A stretch of DNA of 44,790 nt from Candidatus Saccharibacteria bacterium CG_4_10_14_0_2_um_filter_52_9 (GTDB lineage: Bacteria > Actinomycetota > Acidimicrobiia > Acidimicrobiales > RAAP-2): positions 1 to 44,790 of the forward strand of contig CAJCJA010000038.1 of the NCBI GenBank assembly GCA_903970515.1, in the 5' to 3' direction. The first letter of the stretch is position 1. The number at the start of each line of letters is the position of its first letter. Of this stretch, positions 7,448-15,294 are shown one piece after another. Under the pieces are notes generated by a model, which did no database searches, was not told where the DNA came from, and saw only the letters and a program-made list of their open reading frames with translations. The position numbers and the translations under genes are program-made.

Positions 7448-9175
7448 TTGAGCCCATGTCAACGAAAGATAGACAACGTGAATGGAATTAAGCGCTTTGA
7501 CTCCACCGATGACAAGGTGCTGTCCGACCGAGACATAAAGCGACGTTGGTCACAATTTCACGGAAGTATCCGATTGGTACAAGGAAATCTCTTCCAGCGA
7601 GTCGTCGGGAGGATGCTGGGTGAAGACACCATCAGGTATCGAGTCGCCCGCCTCGTTGGCCGACCCCTCCTTCAATTGATCCGTCGCCTACGACGAAAGC
7701 CCCTCGTCGAATCGACGCAACGTCCAACGATGAAGCCCGCGTATTTCCCTCACAACTACCGTCCCCCGACTCCCGCGACCGAACCGCCCGCACTCAACTC
7801 AGATCTTCACGACGTCGACATCGTCCTGCTCGATGAACAGACACAGACTGCATCATCAGCACTCAAGGCACTCAATCGCGTCGTGAATGAATCTGTCGCT
7901 CAGTGGCTTTTCATAAGTGATACGTCCATCCCGGAATTCGATCGGATCGCGGCAATTAACGCACTCATGAGTCTTGCGTCGCCGAGTGATGACGTACTCT
8001 TCGCCGACGAGTTGGGTCCCGATCCCCTCGCGCCTATCCTGAAGGCGCCGGCCGTTGGGAGACACACGCTGTTGAGCTTCAACTGCGTTGGTCGTCCAGC
8101 CCTCATTCGAATCTCGACGCTACGAAAGATTGGCGGATTCGAGGCGAAGTCCGGTTGGGCGTTTGAACACGACGCGTATCTGCGCTTGCTCGAACACGGG
8201 GCACAATTTCATCACGTCACGGGTGTGTTCAGAGCGGGCAGAACGCCACTCGCCTTCGAGGAGTCGCACATTGGTGTCGACACCGTGAACATCGTCCGGA
8301 CAGCTCTGAAGCGTCGGGGACTCAAAGGAAGCGTTTCCCAAGGACCGTTCGGTTCATCGGTGCGCTGGCGAATCGATACCCCACGACCTCATCCGAGCGT
8401 CGACATCATCATCCCCACTCGTGATCGCATCGACCTGGTGAAGCAATGCATCGCCGCCATTGAAGAACTGACCACTTACGAAAACTTCGACATCATCATC
8501 CTGGATAACGATTCCAAAGAAGCCGACACGCTTGAGTACTTTTCGACGACCAAGTATCGGGTCGTGCCTTGCCCGGGTCCATTCAATTACGCACTGATCG
8601 TCAACCGCGGCGTGCATCACTCCAGCGCTGACTTCGTGGTGACACTAAACAACGACACCATTCTCGTCACGCGAGATTGGCTCGAGCAAATGCTGGGCCT
8701 CGCCTCGCTGTCCGACGTAAGCATCGTGGGTGCGAGTCTTCTCGACCAGCATGGTCATCACGAGCACGACAGCATTGTGGTCGCACCCTATCCCCAGCAC
8801 TTGCGTACGGATTCCAATTACCCCCGAATCGACCAGTTCACCGCCGCCGTGCGCGATGTCGCCGCCGTCACCGGTGCGGTGCAGATGGTCCGCCGCGAGT
8901 TATGGGAATCACTAGGAGGAATGGACGAAATGTTGAAAGTCACGATGAATGACGTCGACATTTGTTTTCGCAGCCAGGCGGACGGTCGAAACGTCGTCTA
9001 CACCCCCGACGTGCAACTCATCCATCACGTCAGTTCCTCACGCGGCACGCTTGATCCACTCGAGGATCGCAATCGCTTCATCCGCCGATGGGACATCTTC
9101 GGGTCGTTTCGCGATCCCTACTTTCCTGAGTCTCTTCTTCTGCTGGGAGAGACGATGTACTATCGACACCGCTAG
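7448..9175 (+). CDS. Glycosyltransferase family 2, tandem-domain type
   Basis: The product is up to 575 residues. The C-terminal half carries a complete GT-A/GT2 domain: VDIIIPTRDRIDLVKQCI (first strand), ILDNDSKEADT, the metal-binding region VTLNNDTILVTRDWLEQ, and GGMDEMLKVTMNDVDICFR with the catalytic Asp. The N-terminal ~250 residues look like a second, degenerate GT2 domain (DVDIVLLDEQTQTASSALKA, LFADELGPDPL, IGGFEAKSGWAFEHDAYLRL) lacking a clear DXD. Such tandem GT2s act in O-antigen or rhamnan assembly (family knowledge). The start is uncertain: TTG at 7448 or GTG at 7478, neither with a strong ribosome site; the GTG is preferred. The YfhO-like membrane protein follows 43 bases downstream. 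Confidence 0.88.
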   Translation: MSPCQRKIDNVNGIKRFDSTDDKVLSDRDIKRRWSQFHGSIRLVQGNLFQRVVGRMLGEDTIRYRVARLVGRPLLQLIRRLRRKPLVESTQRPTMKPAYFPHNYRPPTPATEPPALNSDLHDVDIVLLDEQTQTASSALKALNRVVNESVAQWLFISDTSIPEFDRIAAINALMSLASPSDDVLFADELGPDPLAPILKAPAVGRHTLLSFNCVGRPALIRISTLRKIGGFEAKSGWAFEHDAYLRLLEHGAQFHHVTGVFRAGRTPLAFEESHIGVDTVNIVRTALKRRGLKGSVSQGPFGSSVRWRIDTPRPHPSVDIIIPTRDRIDLVKQCIAAIEELTTYENFDIIILDNDSKEADTLEYFSTTKYRVVPCPGPFNYALIVNRGVHHSSADFVVTLNNDTILVTRDWLEQMLGLASLSDVSIVGASLLDQHGHHEHDSIVVAPYPQHLRTDSNYPRIDQFTAAVRDVAAVTGAVQMVRRELWESLGGMDEMLKVTMNDVDICFRSQADGRNVVYTPDVQLIHHVSSSRGTLDPLEDRNRFIRRWDIFGSFRDPYFPESLLLLGETMYYRHR

Positions 9176-9209
9176 CGCCACGTGACCCAGTGCGATCGTG
9201 GCGCTCTTG

Positions 9210-9215
9210 TAGCCT
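9210..9215 (+). promoter_or_regulatory. Possible -10 element for the YfhO-like gene, leaderless arrangement
   Basis: TAGCCT is followed by six bases and the second in-frame ATG at 9222 (three bases before the first ATG at 9219). This matches the spacing seen at other operon-first genes here and would favour 9222 as the start. Confidence 0.35.
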
Positions 9216-9218
9216 GAA

Positions 9219-11498
9219 ATGATGCGCGACGCTTGGGGGAAGATAGTCGATACCTACCGGCGACTTCCCGGTGCCACGGGTCCCTTGGTCATCATCTTCT
9301 TGGGCGTGTGCGTCGGTAACGCGCTCTATCTCACGGGGTTCTCGTTAATCAATCCAATTTCGTGGACCGCAGGTGTCTCACAGATCTTGTGCCACGTCTC
9401 GTGCGGACGATCGATGATCGATCCGAACGTCGGCTACATCAGCCAACCACTCGGACACCTCGCCGCCGAAGATCTCCTGCACGGACATTTACCGTTTTGG
9501 AACTACTTCGAAGGGCTCGGCCAACCCCTCGCTGGCGAGATGCAGTCGGCCGCCCTCTTTCCGCTCACCATATTGTTCGCACTGCCGAGTGGACTCCTGT
9601 GGTTCCACATGTCCCTCGAGTTCATCGCGGGCGTCTCGACGTATTTCTTGGCGCGCCGTCTCTCCCTGCCCGTCTTCATCGCGACGGCCGCGGGTTTGCT
9701 CTTCGCCCTCAACGGCACTTTTGCCTGGCTCGGCAACGCCGTACTCAATCCCGTCGCGTTCCTGCCCATGCTGTTGCTGGGCATCGAGATGATTTACTCG
9801 GCGGCATCGAAATCGAGCGCTCGACGCGGATGGTACGTCGCGGCCTTCGCGATTGCATTTTCGCTCTACGCTGGATTCCCTGAAGTCGCCTACATGGACG
9901 GGCTGTTTTGCCTGGGTTGGGCCATCGTTCGACTCTTCTCCCTCGAAAAGACCATCCGATGGGTGGCCGTGCGAAGGGTCGCGCTCGCAGGTGTCGTGGG
10001 CGCGTTCCTGGCGCTACCAATCCTTGTCCCCTTCGACGACTTCCTGAAGGTCGCCTACGTGGGTCCCCACACCAATGGGGGCGAAAGCCTCATCCACCTG
10101 CCCATCCACGCAATGTCGATGTTCATCGACCCCTATATATATGGCGGCATTTTCTCCAACGCCACTACCTACAACTTCTGGGGGGGCATAGGCGGCTACT
10201 TCGCGGCGAGCGTGCTGGCGCTCGCTCTGTTGGGCTTATGGGGAAGGAACCAGAGATCCTTGCGGATCTTTCTCGGGTGTTGGGCGTTCCTTGGCACGCT
10301 CGCCATCTTCAATCTGCTGTACGTTCACCAAGTCTTGAACGTGATCCCCGAAGTGAAAAACCTGGCGCTCTCGCGATACTTGATGCCGAGTTGCGAGCTA
10401 GCGGTGATCGCCCTCGCCGCCTTTGGCATTTGGGACTTCGCGACGAGCAAACGCGCGAAGCGCCTCATCAACGTCACCAACGTAGTCACGTCGCTGTTCT
10501 TGCTCGTCGCCGCATTGACGGCGAGTTCGCTGAATCGAGGCGTCGTCAATGGACACAAGGCGCGAATTCTCATCATGGTCTTGCACGCGGCGCCATTCGT
10601 GGCGTTGGCGCTACTTATCATCGTGGGCGTCCTCGCTAACAAGAGATTGAGCGCATTACTTATCGCGCTCGTGGTGGTGGGCGAGTCACTATTTCTCTTC
10701 GTCGTTCCCAGCGCAGAAGCTGCCAAGAGCATCGACCTGGACACCGGGGTCATTTCCTATCTGCAGCAGCATCAGGGTGAGGATCGAGTCCTGGACTTTG
10801 GCGTGCTGAATGCCAACTGGGCGTCCCAGTATGACATCAACTCGCTCAGTGCCATCGACTTGCCGTTCCCCCGCTCCTACTCGAACTTCATACAGCGACA
10901 ACTCTTCCCGGGACTGACGCCGGCCAACCAATTCGTCATTCACGGGGGCATCACCGGTATCACCGAGCAAGAGACCGAGCTGGCGCAACATTTCCGAGCC
11001 TACGAAGACGCGTCGGTGAAATATCTCTTGATCAACGACAAGGTCCCGTTGCTTGCTTCGCTCGTGAAATTGGGCGTGCGTCCGGTCTACGAAGACACCC
11101 TCGGCATCGCGACGGTCTATGAACTCCCGCACCCTCGGGCGTTCTTCTCTACGCCGTCGGCATCTTGCACGTTCGTGAGCACTACGGACAACGCCGTCGA
11201 CGTCACGTGTCCCTCGTCAGCGACACTCGTGCGAACCGAATTGTCGATGAAGGGATGGCGCGCCTACGTCAACGGGACCGAAGTCACTATCCACACTCGC
11301 GACGGCGTCTACCAAGAAATCAGCGTGCCCGCGGGTACCTCGCAGGTCACCTTCGCGTTCACGCCGCCGCACGAAAAATACGCAATACTCCTCGCCTTGC
11401 TCGCCGCGCTGTTCCTCATTGGCGACTGGGTCTATGGGCGTCGACCCCGACACACGCCTCGTCATAAGCGCCAAAAGACGGTCCCGAACACGGAGTGA
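9219..11498 (+). CDS. YfhO-family multi-spanning membrane protein (GT-C-like)
   Basis: This 759-residue protein has many membrane spans between residues about 20 and 500. A soluble C-terminal part follows, then a final span (YAILLALLAALFLIGDWVYG). The first extracytoplasmic loop holds the Asp/Glu-containing YISQPLGHLAAEDLLHGHLPFWN and YFEGLGQPL, as in YfhO and other GT-C-like proteins that use lipid-linked sugars. The soluble part ends in a beta-sandwich with MKGWRAYVNGTEVTIH, typical of YfhO. YfhO is implicated in glycosylating teichoic or surface polymers from lipid carriers in Firmicutes; here it follows a GT2, which fits a surface-glycan role (inference). The start could be the ATG at 9219 or 9222. 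Confidence 0.82.
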   Translation: MMRDAWGKIVDTYRRLPGATGPLVIIFLGVCVGNALYLTGFSLINPISWTAGVSQILCHVSCGRSMIDPNVGYISQPLGHLAAEDLLHGHLPFWNYFEGLGQPLAGEMQSAALFPLTILFALPSGLLWFHMSLEFIAGVSTYFLARRLSLPVFIATAAGLLFALNGTFAWLGNAVLNPVAFLPMLLLGIEMIYSAASKSSARRGWYVAAFAIAFSLYAGFPEVAYMDGLFCLGWAIVRLFSLEKTIRWVAVRRVALAGVVGAFLALPILVPFDDFLKVAYVGPHTNGGESLIHLPIHAMSMFIDPYIYGGIFSNATTYNFWGGIGGYFAASVLALALLGLWGRNQRSLRIFLGCWAFLGTLAIFNLLYVHQVLNVIPEVKNLALSRYLMPSCELAVIALAAFGIWDFATSKRAKRLINVTNVVTSLFLLVAALTASSLNRGVVNGHKARILIMVLHAAPFVALALLIIVGVLANKRLSALLIALVVVGESLFLFVVPSAEAAKSIDLDTGVISYLQQHQGEDRVLDFGVLNANWASQYDINSLSAIDLPFPRSYSNFIQRQLFPGLTPANQFVIHGGITGITEQETELAQHFRAYEDASVKYLLINDKVPLLASLVKLGVRPVYEDTLGIATVYELPHPRAFFSTPSASCTFVSTTDNAVDVTCPSSATLVRTELSMKGWRAYVNGTEVTIHTRDGVYQEISVPAGTSQVTFAFTPPHEKYAILLALLAALFLIGDWVYGRRPRHTPRHKRQKTVPNTE

Positions 11499-11504
11499 AC
11501 CGCG

Positions 11505-11531
11505 TTGACGCGACGAAGCGTGCGATACGGT
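11505..11531 (+). promoter_or_regulatory. Promoter of the PPK2 gene (TTGACG, TACGGT), leaderless arrangement
   Basis: TTGACG at 11505-11510 and TACGGT at 11526-11531 form a -35/-10 pair with a short 15-base spacer. Seven bases separate the -10 from the GTG at 11539, so transcription would start at the start codon. Confidence 0.45.
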
Positions 11532-11538
11532 GACATTC

Positions 11539-12321
11539 GTGACCCATCGACTCGAAAGTCTCGACTTGTCCGCGATCCTCAGTCACGATGAATCTGAAGA
11601 ACGAGTGCGAAAGGCGCAGCGACGGCTCACGCAATTGCGCCTATTCACCGCGGGGTTGTTGAACGCGACGGCGAAGGGGCCCGGACTCCTCATTCTCTTC
11701 GAAGGTTTTGACGCCGCCGGAAAGGGTGGGGCCATACGCCGCCTCACCGCGGCACTCGATCCGCGCCACGTGCGCGTGATACCCATCGGCCCACCAACCG
11801 AGGAGGAGCGCAACCACCATTTCTTGTGGCGCTTCCAGCACTCGCTTCCGGGCAAGGGTGAGATGACCGTCTATGACCGTTCGTGGTACGGACGTCTGCT
11901 GGTCGAGCGCGTCGAAGGATACATCGACAAAGACACCGCGCGACGCTCCGCCGACGAGATCGTCGAATTCGAGGACATGCTCGTCAACGACGACGTCACC
12001 CTCATCAAATGCTGGTTGCAGATATCGGACGCGGAGCAGTTGAAACGTTTCGACGACCGCGCTGCCGACCCCCTCAAGCAGTGGAAACTGACCGAGGACG
12101 ACTGGCGCAATCGAGAGAAGCGCCCGGCGTACCTCTCGGCGATCGCCGACATGCTCGAATGGACCGATCACGCGCACGCCCACTGGGATCTCATCGCCGC
12201 AGAAGACAAGCACTTCGCCAGGGCGACCGTGCTCGAGAAGATCGTGGATCGTTGGGTGCACGACCTCGATCGTCGCGGATTGAAGGTACCCGAACCCCGC
12301 GACGGCGATTACCTGCACTAG
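11539..12321 (+). CDS. Polyphosphate kinase 2 family protein
   Basis: The 260-residue product is a single-domain PPK2, a P-loop kinase that transfers phosphate between polyphosphate and nucleotides. Walker A reads GFDAAGKGG (residues 56-64), and the second catalytic motif YDRSWYGR begins at residue 112. The following VERVEGY and the lid segment (KQWKLTEDDWRNREKRPAY) also match the family. Whether it prefers AMP, ADP or GDP cannot be read from the sequence. In-frame GTGs exist at 11530 and 11539; 11539 is chosen because TACGGT lies exactly seven bases before it and no ribosome site is present. An exopolyphosphatase gene lies elsewhere in the window (39392-40309). Confidence 0.92.
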   Translation: MTHRLESLDLSAILSHDESEERVRKAQRRLTQLRLFTAGLLNATAKGPGLLILFEGFDAAGKGGAIRRLTAALDPRHVRVIPIGPPTEEERNHHFLWRFQHSLPGKGEMTVYDRSWYGRLLVERVEGYIDKDTARRSADEIVEFEDMLVNDDVTLIKCWLQISDAEQLKRFDDRAADPLKQWKLTEDDWRNREKRPAYLSAIADMLEWTDHAHAHWDLIAAEDKHFARATVLEKIVDRWVHDLDRRGLKVPEPRDGDYLH

Positions 12322-12355
12322 TGCGCGAGTCCCCGCCATCTGAAACACTGAGAGC

Positions 12356-13309
12356 ATGACATCTCGATACGGCATCACGATCCCCTTTGAAGGCGTCAGC
12401 CTTCTAGAGCACAAGGAGTGGTACCACCGTCTCGCCGACCTGGGCTACAGCGACGTGTGGTCCGCCGAAGTCGACGGCGCGGACGGCTTCACCCCGCTCA
12501 CCCTGGCGGCGGCGTGGGAGTCGCGCCTCAACGTGGGCGTCGCCGTCACGCCGGCGTTCACGAGGGGCCCGGGGCTCATGGCGATGAGCATCGCCGCGCT
12601 CGCCGAGGTGGCGGGCGGGCGCTTCACGATGGGACTCGGTTCCTCGAGCTTGCCGGTCGTCCAACAGTGGAACGGCATTGCCTTCGAGCGCCCCTACCAG
12701 AAGACCCGCGACGTGCTGCGATTCGTGAAGAGGGCACTCGAGGGCGAGAAGATTGATGAGGTCTTTGACACCTTCGAGGTCCACGGTTTCAAGTTGTCGC
12801 GTCCAGTGCTCGAACGTCCGACGATTTTGCTCGGAGCGCTGCGCCCGGGCATGCTGCGCCTCGCGGGTCAAGAAGCCGACGGCGCCATCCTCAACTGGCT
12901 CGCCGCGACTGACGTGACCCAATGCATCAAGGAGGTGGGGCCGGACAAGACGATCGCTGCTCGCCTGTTCGTGATACCCACCGACGACGCCGACACGGCG
13001 CGATTCATCGCGCGACGAATGATCTCTTCGTATCTGACCGTCGCGACCTACGCCGAATTCCATCGCTGGCTAGGGCGCGGCGAGGTCCTCCAGCCAATGT
13101 GGGACGCGTGGGCGTCGGGCGATCGCAAGCGGGCGAACGAGGTCATCCCCGATTCACTCGTCGACGAACTCATCATCCACGGCTCCTACGACGCGTGTCG
13201 CGAACACGTCGCGCGATACGTCGAAGCCGGCGTGCAGGTACCCACGCTCGCGATCGTGCCCTTCGGCGTCGACCCCAAGGACGCGGTCGAGGGACTCGCC
13301 CCTCGCTAG
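12356..13309 (+). CDS. LLM-class (luciferase-like) oxidoreductase, probably F420-dependent
   Basis: The 317-residue product is a luciferase-like TIM-barrel protein. Typical segments are YHRLADLGYSDVWSAEVDG, LTLAAAWESRLNVGVAVTP, the conserved barrel strand GGRFTMGLGSSS, and PTILLGALRPGMLRLAGQEA. Actinobacterial members of this family mostly use coenzyme F420 rather than FMN, and cofD-cofE in the same window support that (inference). The substrate is unknown. The ATG at 12356 has GAGAG too close to act as a normal ribosome site; AACACT six bases upstream is a weak leaderless-type -10. Its stop codon overlaps that of the convergent acyl-CoA dehydrogenase in the palindrome CTAG. Confidence 0.9.
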   Translation: MTSRYGITIPFEGVSLLEHKEWYHRLADLGYSDVWSAEVDGADGFTPLTLAAAWESRLNVGVAVTPAFTRGPGLMAMSIAALAEVAGGRFTMGLGSSSLPVVQQWNGIAFERPYQKTRDVLRFVKRALEGEKIDEVFDTFEVHGFKLSRPVLERPTILLGALRPGMLRLAGQEADGAILNWLAATDVTQCIKEVGPDKTIAARLFVIPTDDADTARFIARRMISSYLTVATYAEFHRWLGRGEVLQPMWDAWASGDRKRANEVIPDSLVDELIIHGSYDACREHVARYVEAGVQVPTLAIVPFGVDPKDAVEGLAPR

Positions 13310-14610
13310 ACCTTTTCTGTTTCAAGAAACTCGAGCATGCCCGCGAATTTCTCGCGAGCTGCCGCCGCACGGGTGGGGATGTGGTCGCTCGGAATCTCAC
13401 TCGGGTTATAGCGCTTGAGCGCGTGACGCGCGACCGTCTGACGGTGCACCTCGTCGGGTCCGTCGTAGATGCGCGCCGCGCGCGCCGCGCGGTACATCCC
13501 TTCGAGTGGCATGTCCGCCGAGTAGCCCAACGAACCGTAGGTCTGCAAGGCGCGATCGACCACGTTGTGCAGCACCGACGCGCCGTAGTACTTGATCATC
13601 GCAATCTCGTCGCGTGAGGCGGACGCGCCGACCTTGTCCATCTTCCACGCCGCGTGCAGCGTCATGAGTCGAGCAGCCTGCATCTCGGCAGCCGAATCGG
13701 CGATCCAGTTCTGCACCGTCTGTTTCTCCGCGAGCAAGGAGCCGTGCGTGAAGCGGCTGAGGGCTCGCTCGCACATCATGTCAAACGCACGTTGGGACTG
13801 ACCCAGCCAGCGCATGCAGTGATGAATCCTCCCGGGTCCGAGTCGGGTCTGGGCGAGCAAAAAACCCGATCCCTCGGGTCCAATCAAATGGTCGGCGGGA
13901 ATGCGCACGTCCTGGTAAAGGATCTCGGCGTGATTTCCGAAGCGACCGTACTCCACGTCTGGATGGTCCATCGCGCCCACGTCGCGAAGGATCGTGACAC
14001 CCACGGTATTGACGGGCACCACGAACATTGACGAGCCCTGGTAGGGATGCACGTCAGGATTCGTCACCGCCATCACGATAAGGATGTCCGCCACCGAACC
14101 ATTGGTGGTGTACCACTTTCGTCCGTTGATGACCCACTCATCGCCATCGCGCACCGCACTGGTCTTCAAGAGACGAGGATCGCTGCCCGCGGTGTTGGGC
14201 TCGGTCATCGAGAACCCCGAACGCATCGCGCCATCGAGCAGCGGTTGGAGCCAACGCTCGCGAATGTCCTCGCGTCCCGTCATCTCCATCCCCGCCGCCA
14301 ACAGCTCGGCGTTCCCGCTGTCGGGTGCGTTGTTACCGAAGACCACGGGACCATAGGGGGTCTGTCCCAAGATCTCGTGCATCAGTCCGAGTTTCACTTG
14401 CCCGAAGCCCATGCCCCCGAGTTCGGGAGGGAGATGCGCCGCCCAAAGTCCTCGCGACTTCACCTCATCCTGCAAGGGTCGGATGAAAGCGACCACCTGG
14501 TCGTAACTCAACTTCAACGTCTCAATCGGAAAGATCTCCTCCTTCACGAACGATCGCATCCATGTCAACTTCTCTTCAAATTCCGGCTCGGTCTCAAAGT
14601 CCCACGCCAT
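13306..14610 (-). CDS. Acyl-CoA dehydrogenase, ACAD10/11-like
   Basis: This 434-residue FAD-dependent flavoprotein would oxidise acyl-CoA thioesters at the alpha-beta bond. Seen in order: the helical N-terminal domain with HLPPELGGMGFGQVKLGLMH, the FAD/substrate strand SGFSMTEPNTAGSDPRLLKT, WVINGRKWYTTNGSVADI, and the C-terminal helical domain with the signature ARIYDGPDEVHRQTVARHAL. That signature points to the ACAD10/11 branch rather than the short/medium-chain enzymes with Y-E-G. The start has a good AGAAGG ribosome site and a TAGAGT-like -10 further upstream. It is divergent from the riboflavin synthase gene and convergent with the LLM oxidoreductase. A role in fatty or branched acid catabolism is likely. 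Confidence 0.93.
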   Translation of the reverse strand: MAWDFETEPEFEEKLTWMRSFVKEEIFPIETLKLSYDQVVAFIRPLQDEVKSRGLWAAHLPPELGGMGFGQVKLGLMHEILGQTPYGPVVFGNNAPDSGNAELLAAGMEMTGREDIRERWLQPLLDGAMRSGFSMTEPNTAGSDPRLLKTSAVRDGDEWVINGRKWYTTNGSVADILIVMAVTNPDVHPYQGSSMFVVPVNTVGVTILRDVGAMDHPDVEYGRFGNHAEILYQDVRIPADHLIGPEGSGFLLAQTRLGPGRIHHCMRWLGQSQRAFDMMCERALSRFTHGSLLAEKQTVQNWIADSAAEMQAARLMTLHAAWKMDKVGASASRDEIAMIKYYGASVLHNVVDRALQTYGSLGYSADMPLEGMYRAARAARIYDGPDEVHRQTVARHALKRYNPSEIPSDHIPTRAAAAREKFAGMLEFLETEKV

Positions 14611-14684
14611 GGTTCACCTTCTCTCTTCGCCTCACTCTATTCCTCTCGAAAAGCGCTCTCGGAACGTCACCAGCACCAATTCCC

Positions 14685-14690
14685 TACACT
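14685..14690 (+). promoter_or_regulatory. Possible -10 element of the riboflavin synthase gene
   Basis: TACACT lies 24 bases before the ATG at 14715. A start of transcription near 14697 would give a leader of about 18 bases containing a G-rich stretch (TGGGG) that may serve as a weak ribosome site. The divergent acyl-CoA dehydrogenase starts only about 75 bases away. Confidence 0.35.
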
Positions 14691-14714
14691 GTGTTGAGCG
14701 CGAAATGGGGTGCG

Positions 14715-15224
14715 ATGGCCAAGAAAACGAAGTCTCATAAGAAAGTAAAGAAGATCGGCGTCGTCGACACCATGTTCGCTCGCTACAACATGGGAGCAGA
14801 GGCGCGCGCCGAACTGAGCGAGTGCCCCGGATACGGCGAGACTTTCAAGGTGGTCTCGCAAACGGTGCCTGGCTTCAAGGACCTCGCCGTCGCCGCGAAG
14901 AACCTCATCGAACAAGAGGGCTGCTCGATTGTGGTCGCCCTCGGTATGCCCGGCTCCGCACCGATTGATAAGCAATGCGCCCACGAAGCGTCCATGGGCA
15001 TCATGCAGGCCCAATTACTCACCTCCACGCCGATTCTCGAAGTCTTCGTCCACGAAGACGAAGCCGACGAGCCCGTCGTGTTGCGCCGCCTCTTCGAGAA
15101 CCGCTCGCGCGAACACGCTCGCAACGCCTACTGGATGCTCTTCGAGCCCGAACAATTAAGGGAACGAGCCGGTATGGGCATCCGCCAGGGATTCGCGGAC
15201 GCGGGACCGCTGCCCGCGCAGTAG
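14715..15224 (+). CDS. ribC: Riboflavin synthase, archaeal type (RibC of methanogens)
   Basis: The 169-residue product matches the archaeal riboflavin synthase family, not the bacterial RibE with its duplicated lumazine-binding barrels. It converts two 6,7-dimethyl-8-ribityllumazine to riboflavin plus the diaminouracil precursor. The family blocks run almost without gaps: KIGVVDTMFARYNMG, QTVPGFKDLAVAAKNLIEQE, GCSIVVALGMPG, CAHEASMGIMQAQLL, ILEVFVHEDEADE and MGIRQGFADAGP at the end. I compared these with my memory of the Methanocaldococcus jannaschii protein (about 155 residues). A Lys-rich extension of about 12 residues (MAKKTKSHKKVK) precedes the family start. Archaeal members are structurally related to lumazine synthase (family knowledge). 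Finding this form in an actinobacterium is unusual and suggests ancient transfer (inference). Confidence 0.9.
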   Translation: MAKKTKSHKKVKKIGVVDTMFARYNMGAEARAELSECPGYGETFKVVSQTVPGFKDLAVAAKNLIEQEGCSIVVALGMPGSAPIDKQCAHEASMGIMQAQLLTSTPILEVFVHEDEADEPVVLRRLFENRSREHARNAYWMLFEPEQLRERAGMGIRQGFADAGPLPAQ

Positions 15225-15250
15225 CACCGGAGCGACCGGCGGGATTTCAC

Positions 15251-15256
15251 TATGCT
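15251..15256 (+). promoter_or_regulatory. Possible -10 element of the thiolase gene
   Basis: TATGCT lies 38 bases before the ATG of the thiolase and could start a leadered transcript that includes the AGGAGGA ribosome site at 15284-15290. No clear -35 was found. Confidence 0.35.
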
Positions 15257-15294
15257 CCTCAGAGTTACCTTGCAGTAATCCTTAGGAGGACTCC

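Noticed and set aside
13306-14610. Acyl-CoA dehydrogenase lacking its catalytic Glu
   Set aside because: The Y-D-G-P-D-E-V-H signature is normal for the ACAD10/11-like branch, so the missing Y-E-G is not a defect.
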